From assembly GCA_011799875.1 (NCBI GenBank), contig CM022300.1:233068903-233132902 (forward strand): a stretch of DNA of 64,000 nt, read 5' to 3'. Position 1 is the stretch's first letter; the number at the start of each line of letters is the position of its first letter. A program made the position numbers and the translations under genes. This document shows, one piece after another, positions 63,401-64,000 of the stretch. This stretch comes from Thinopyrum elongatum (Eukaryota; Streptophyta; Magnoliopsida; Poales; Poaceae). Below the pieces are notes generated by a model. That model searched no databases. It was not told the DNA's origin and saw only the letters and a program-made list of their open reading frames with translations.

Positions 63401-63600
63401 TCCTTTGAGATTGCAACCCTACCTAGACCCAATACCTTGCTTTTGCCTTTGTTTGCGTAGGTGATATGCTTCAAATGTGAAGGAGATAAAGGAGTGTTCA
63501 TCAGTAAGTTCTTGTCACCGGTCATGTGATTAGTACATCCACTGTCGAGGAACCACTCAGTAGCTTTGGGTAAATCATCCTGCAGATGAATTAGTGCATC
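60415..63600 (-). pseudogene. Copia pol (protease end, integrase, reverse transcriptase, RNase H) with one internal stop
   Basis: A single frame of 1,062 codons, open from 63600 to a TGA at 60415-60417 except for a TAG at 61207-61209, so it is nearly intact. The aspartic protease motif DSG is at 63546-63538. Counting from the ATG at 63525: GAG-pre-integrase HRRLGH (124-129) with C158 and C161, the integrase zinc finger; the integrase triad D189, D254, E290 (the last two 35 residues apart, as in retroviral integrases); RT with [11 protein letters not shown] and YVDD (720-723); then after the stop the RNase H domain with GYSDSDYAG, STAKAEY and DNESAI, and the final LADIFTK segment. It reverse-transcribes and integrates the element. 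The stop lies between RT and RNase H. Upstream the frame is closed by TAA at 63601-63603. Confidence 0.9.
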
Positions 63601-64000
63601 TTACGAACTCATATACTCCATCAGTGAAGAATATGACATCAATTTCATCAGACAAAAATTCATCAATTAATGCAACATATGTATATATAGCAGTATGAGG
63701 ATGTGAGAAATGAATGAATCATTTCTTCATGATTAGCTTGCGTCCTTTCAAGCATTTCAGGTCTCCAGAAAATTCTTCAGACGATTTAGTTCCTCTGGAG
63801 ACCTGACTGTGCATAAGAGGTTAGTTCTTTTTCTTCACCACCCACATTTGGAGGGGTGGCAAAGAGTTCATCACTCTGCGAGCTCCATAAGAGAAAGGTG
63901 GCATTGATGCCAAAGCGCTTCGTTTCACAGGAGAGGGATTGGTATAGGCATATGAGTAAGCAGAGAAATTCTTCGAGGACTTATGAATATAATGATTTGA
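63601..64000 (-). pseudogene. Gag-side remnant of the copia element
   Basis: Sequence upstream of the protease on the minus strand, at the window edge. The frame is interrupted by TAA at 63601-63603 and further stops. A short frame with PSPVKRSALASMPPFSYG is visible near 63880-63940. It probably belongs to the gag C-terminus or gag-pro linker, but too little remains to identify a nucleocapsid motif. Confidence 0.4.

Larger units (their letters stand above)
53411..64000 (-). mobile_element. Sirevirus-like Ty1/copia retrotransposon (minus strand, 5' part beyond window)
   Basis: Read on the minus strand from the window edge: gag-side remnant, protease start, integrase, reverse transcriptase, RNase H, a 1.2-kb spacer with a promoter-like region, a long extra ORF, a triple polypurine tract and the 3' LTR. 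Integrase before RT is the Ty1/copia order. An extra ORF after pol together with several GGGGGAG polypurine tracts before the 3' LTR is characteristic of the Sirevirus lineage. The 5' LTR lies beyond 64000, so the element exceeds 10.6 kb. It inserted in the satellite: the array base before the LTR is the C of GCTAC (53406-53410), a candidate 5-bp target duplication that cannot be checked here. Confidence 0.9.

Noticed and set aside
1..64000. tRNA, rRNA or other structured RNA genes
   Set aside because: I found no cloverleaf with conserved tRNA boxes and no rRNA-like blocks; the strong hairpins belong to the satellite monomer.

Overview
The window looks like repeat-rich chromosomal DNA of a large-genome grass. 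The basis is decayed Ty3/gypsy and Ty1/copia (Sirevirus-type) LTR retrotransposons and a long tandem-repeat array; I infer Triticeae (wheat, barley, rye or Aegilops) from the general look of the elements, and no species can be fixed from the sequence alone. I see no intact host gene, rRNA, tRNA or CRISPR array.

Layout. (1) 1-6533: tandem array of an 86-bp, very CpG-rich monomer; the first 2.5 kb is an error-rich second copy of 2509-4552. (2) 6534-12014: a decayed, truncated gypsy element on the minus strand (LTR 11080-12014, gag, protease, a scrap of reverse transcriptase) plus a left part of unclear origin, interrupting the array. (3) 12015-14937: the array resumes, clean. (4) 14938-44501: a 29,564-bp block made almost entirely of indel-laden copies of sequence that appears cleanly elsewhere in the window. 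It holds array (14938-23872), copia element (23873-31161), array again (31162-38694), copia element again (38695-43457) and a short noisy array piece (43458-44244). (5) 44245-53410: clean continuation of the array; bases 44245-44501 repeat 14681-14937 exactly, so 14937 joins smoothly to 44502. (6) 53411-64000: a Sirevirus-like copia element on the minus strand, running off the right edge: 3' LTR, triple polypurine tract, a long extra open reading frame downstream of pol with seven in-frame stops, a pol frame with one internal stop, and the start of the gag side.

How the parts fit. The simplest history is one 86-bp satellite array into which a gypsy and a Sirevirus element inserted; both visible LTR/array junctions fall in a palindromic part of the monomer (the CACGTG box and the loop of a 9-bp hairpin). 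The array has a higher-order period of 15 monomers (about 1.29 kb), at least locally. The apparent triplication of array plus copia element is best read as an assembly artefact from unpolished long reads, not biology. Gene-like frames in the array follow from its periodicity (86 is not a multiple of 3, with a recurrent TAA per monomer) and are not annotated as genes.

The most unusual biology is the satellite itself (hundreds of G-box palindromes and perfect hairpins, with heavy CpG decay) and the Sirevirus extra ORF, which has its own TATA box and a possible leader intron, and whose stops are all TAA or TAG at codons compatible with loss of Gln or Trp by cytosine deamination.
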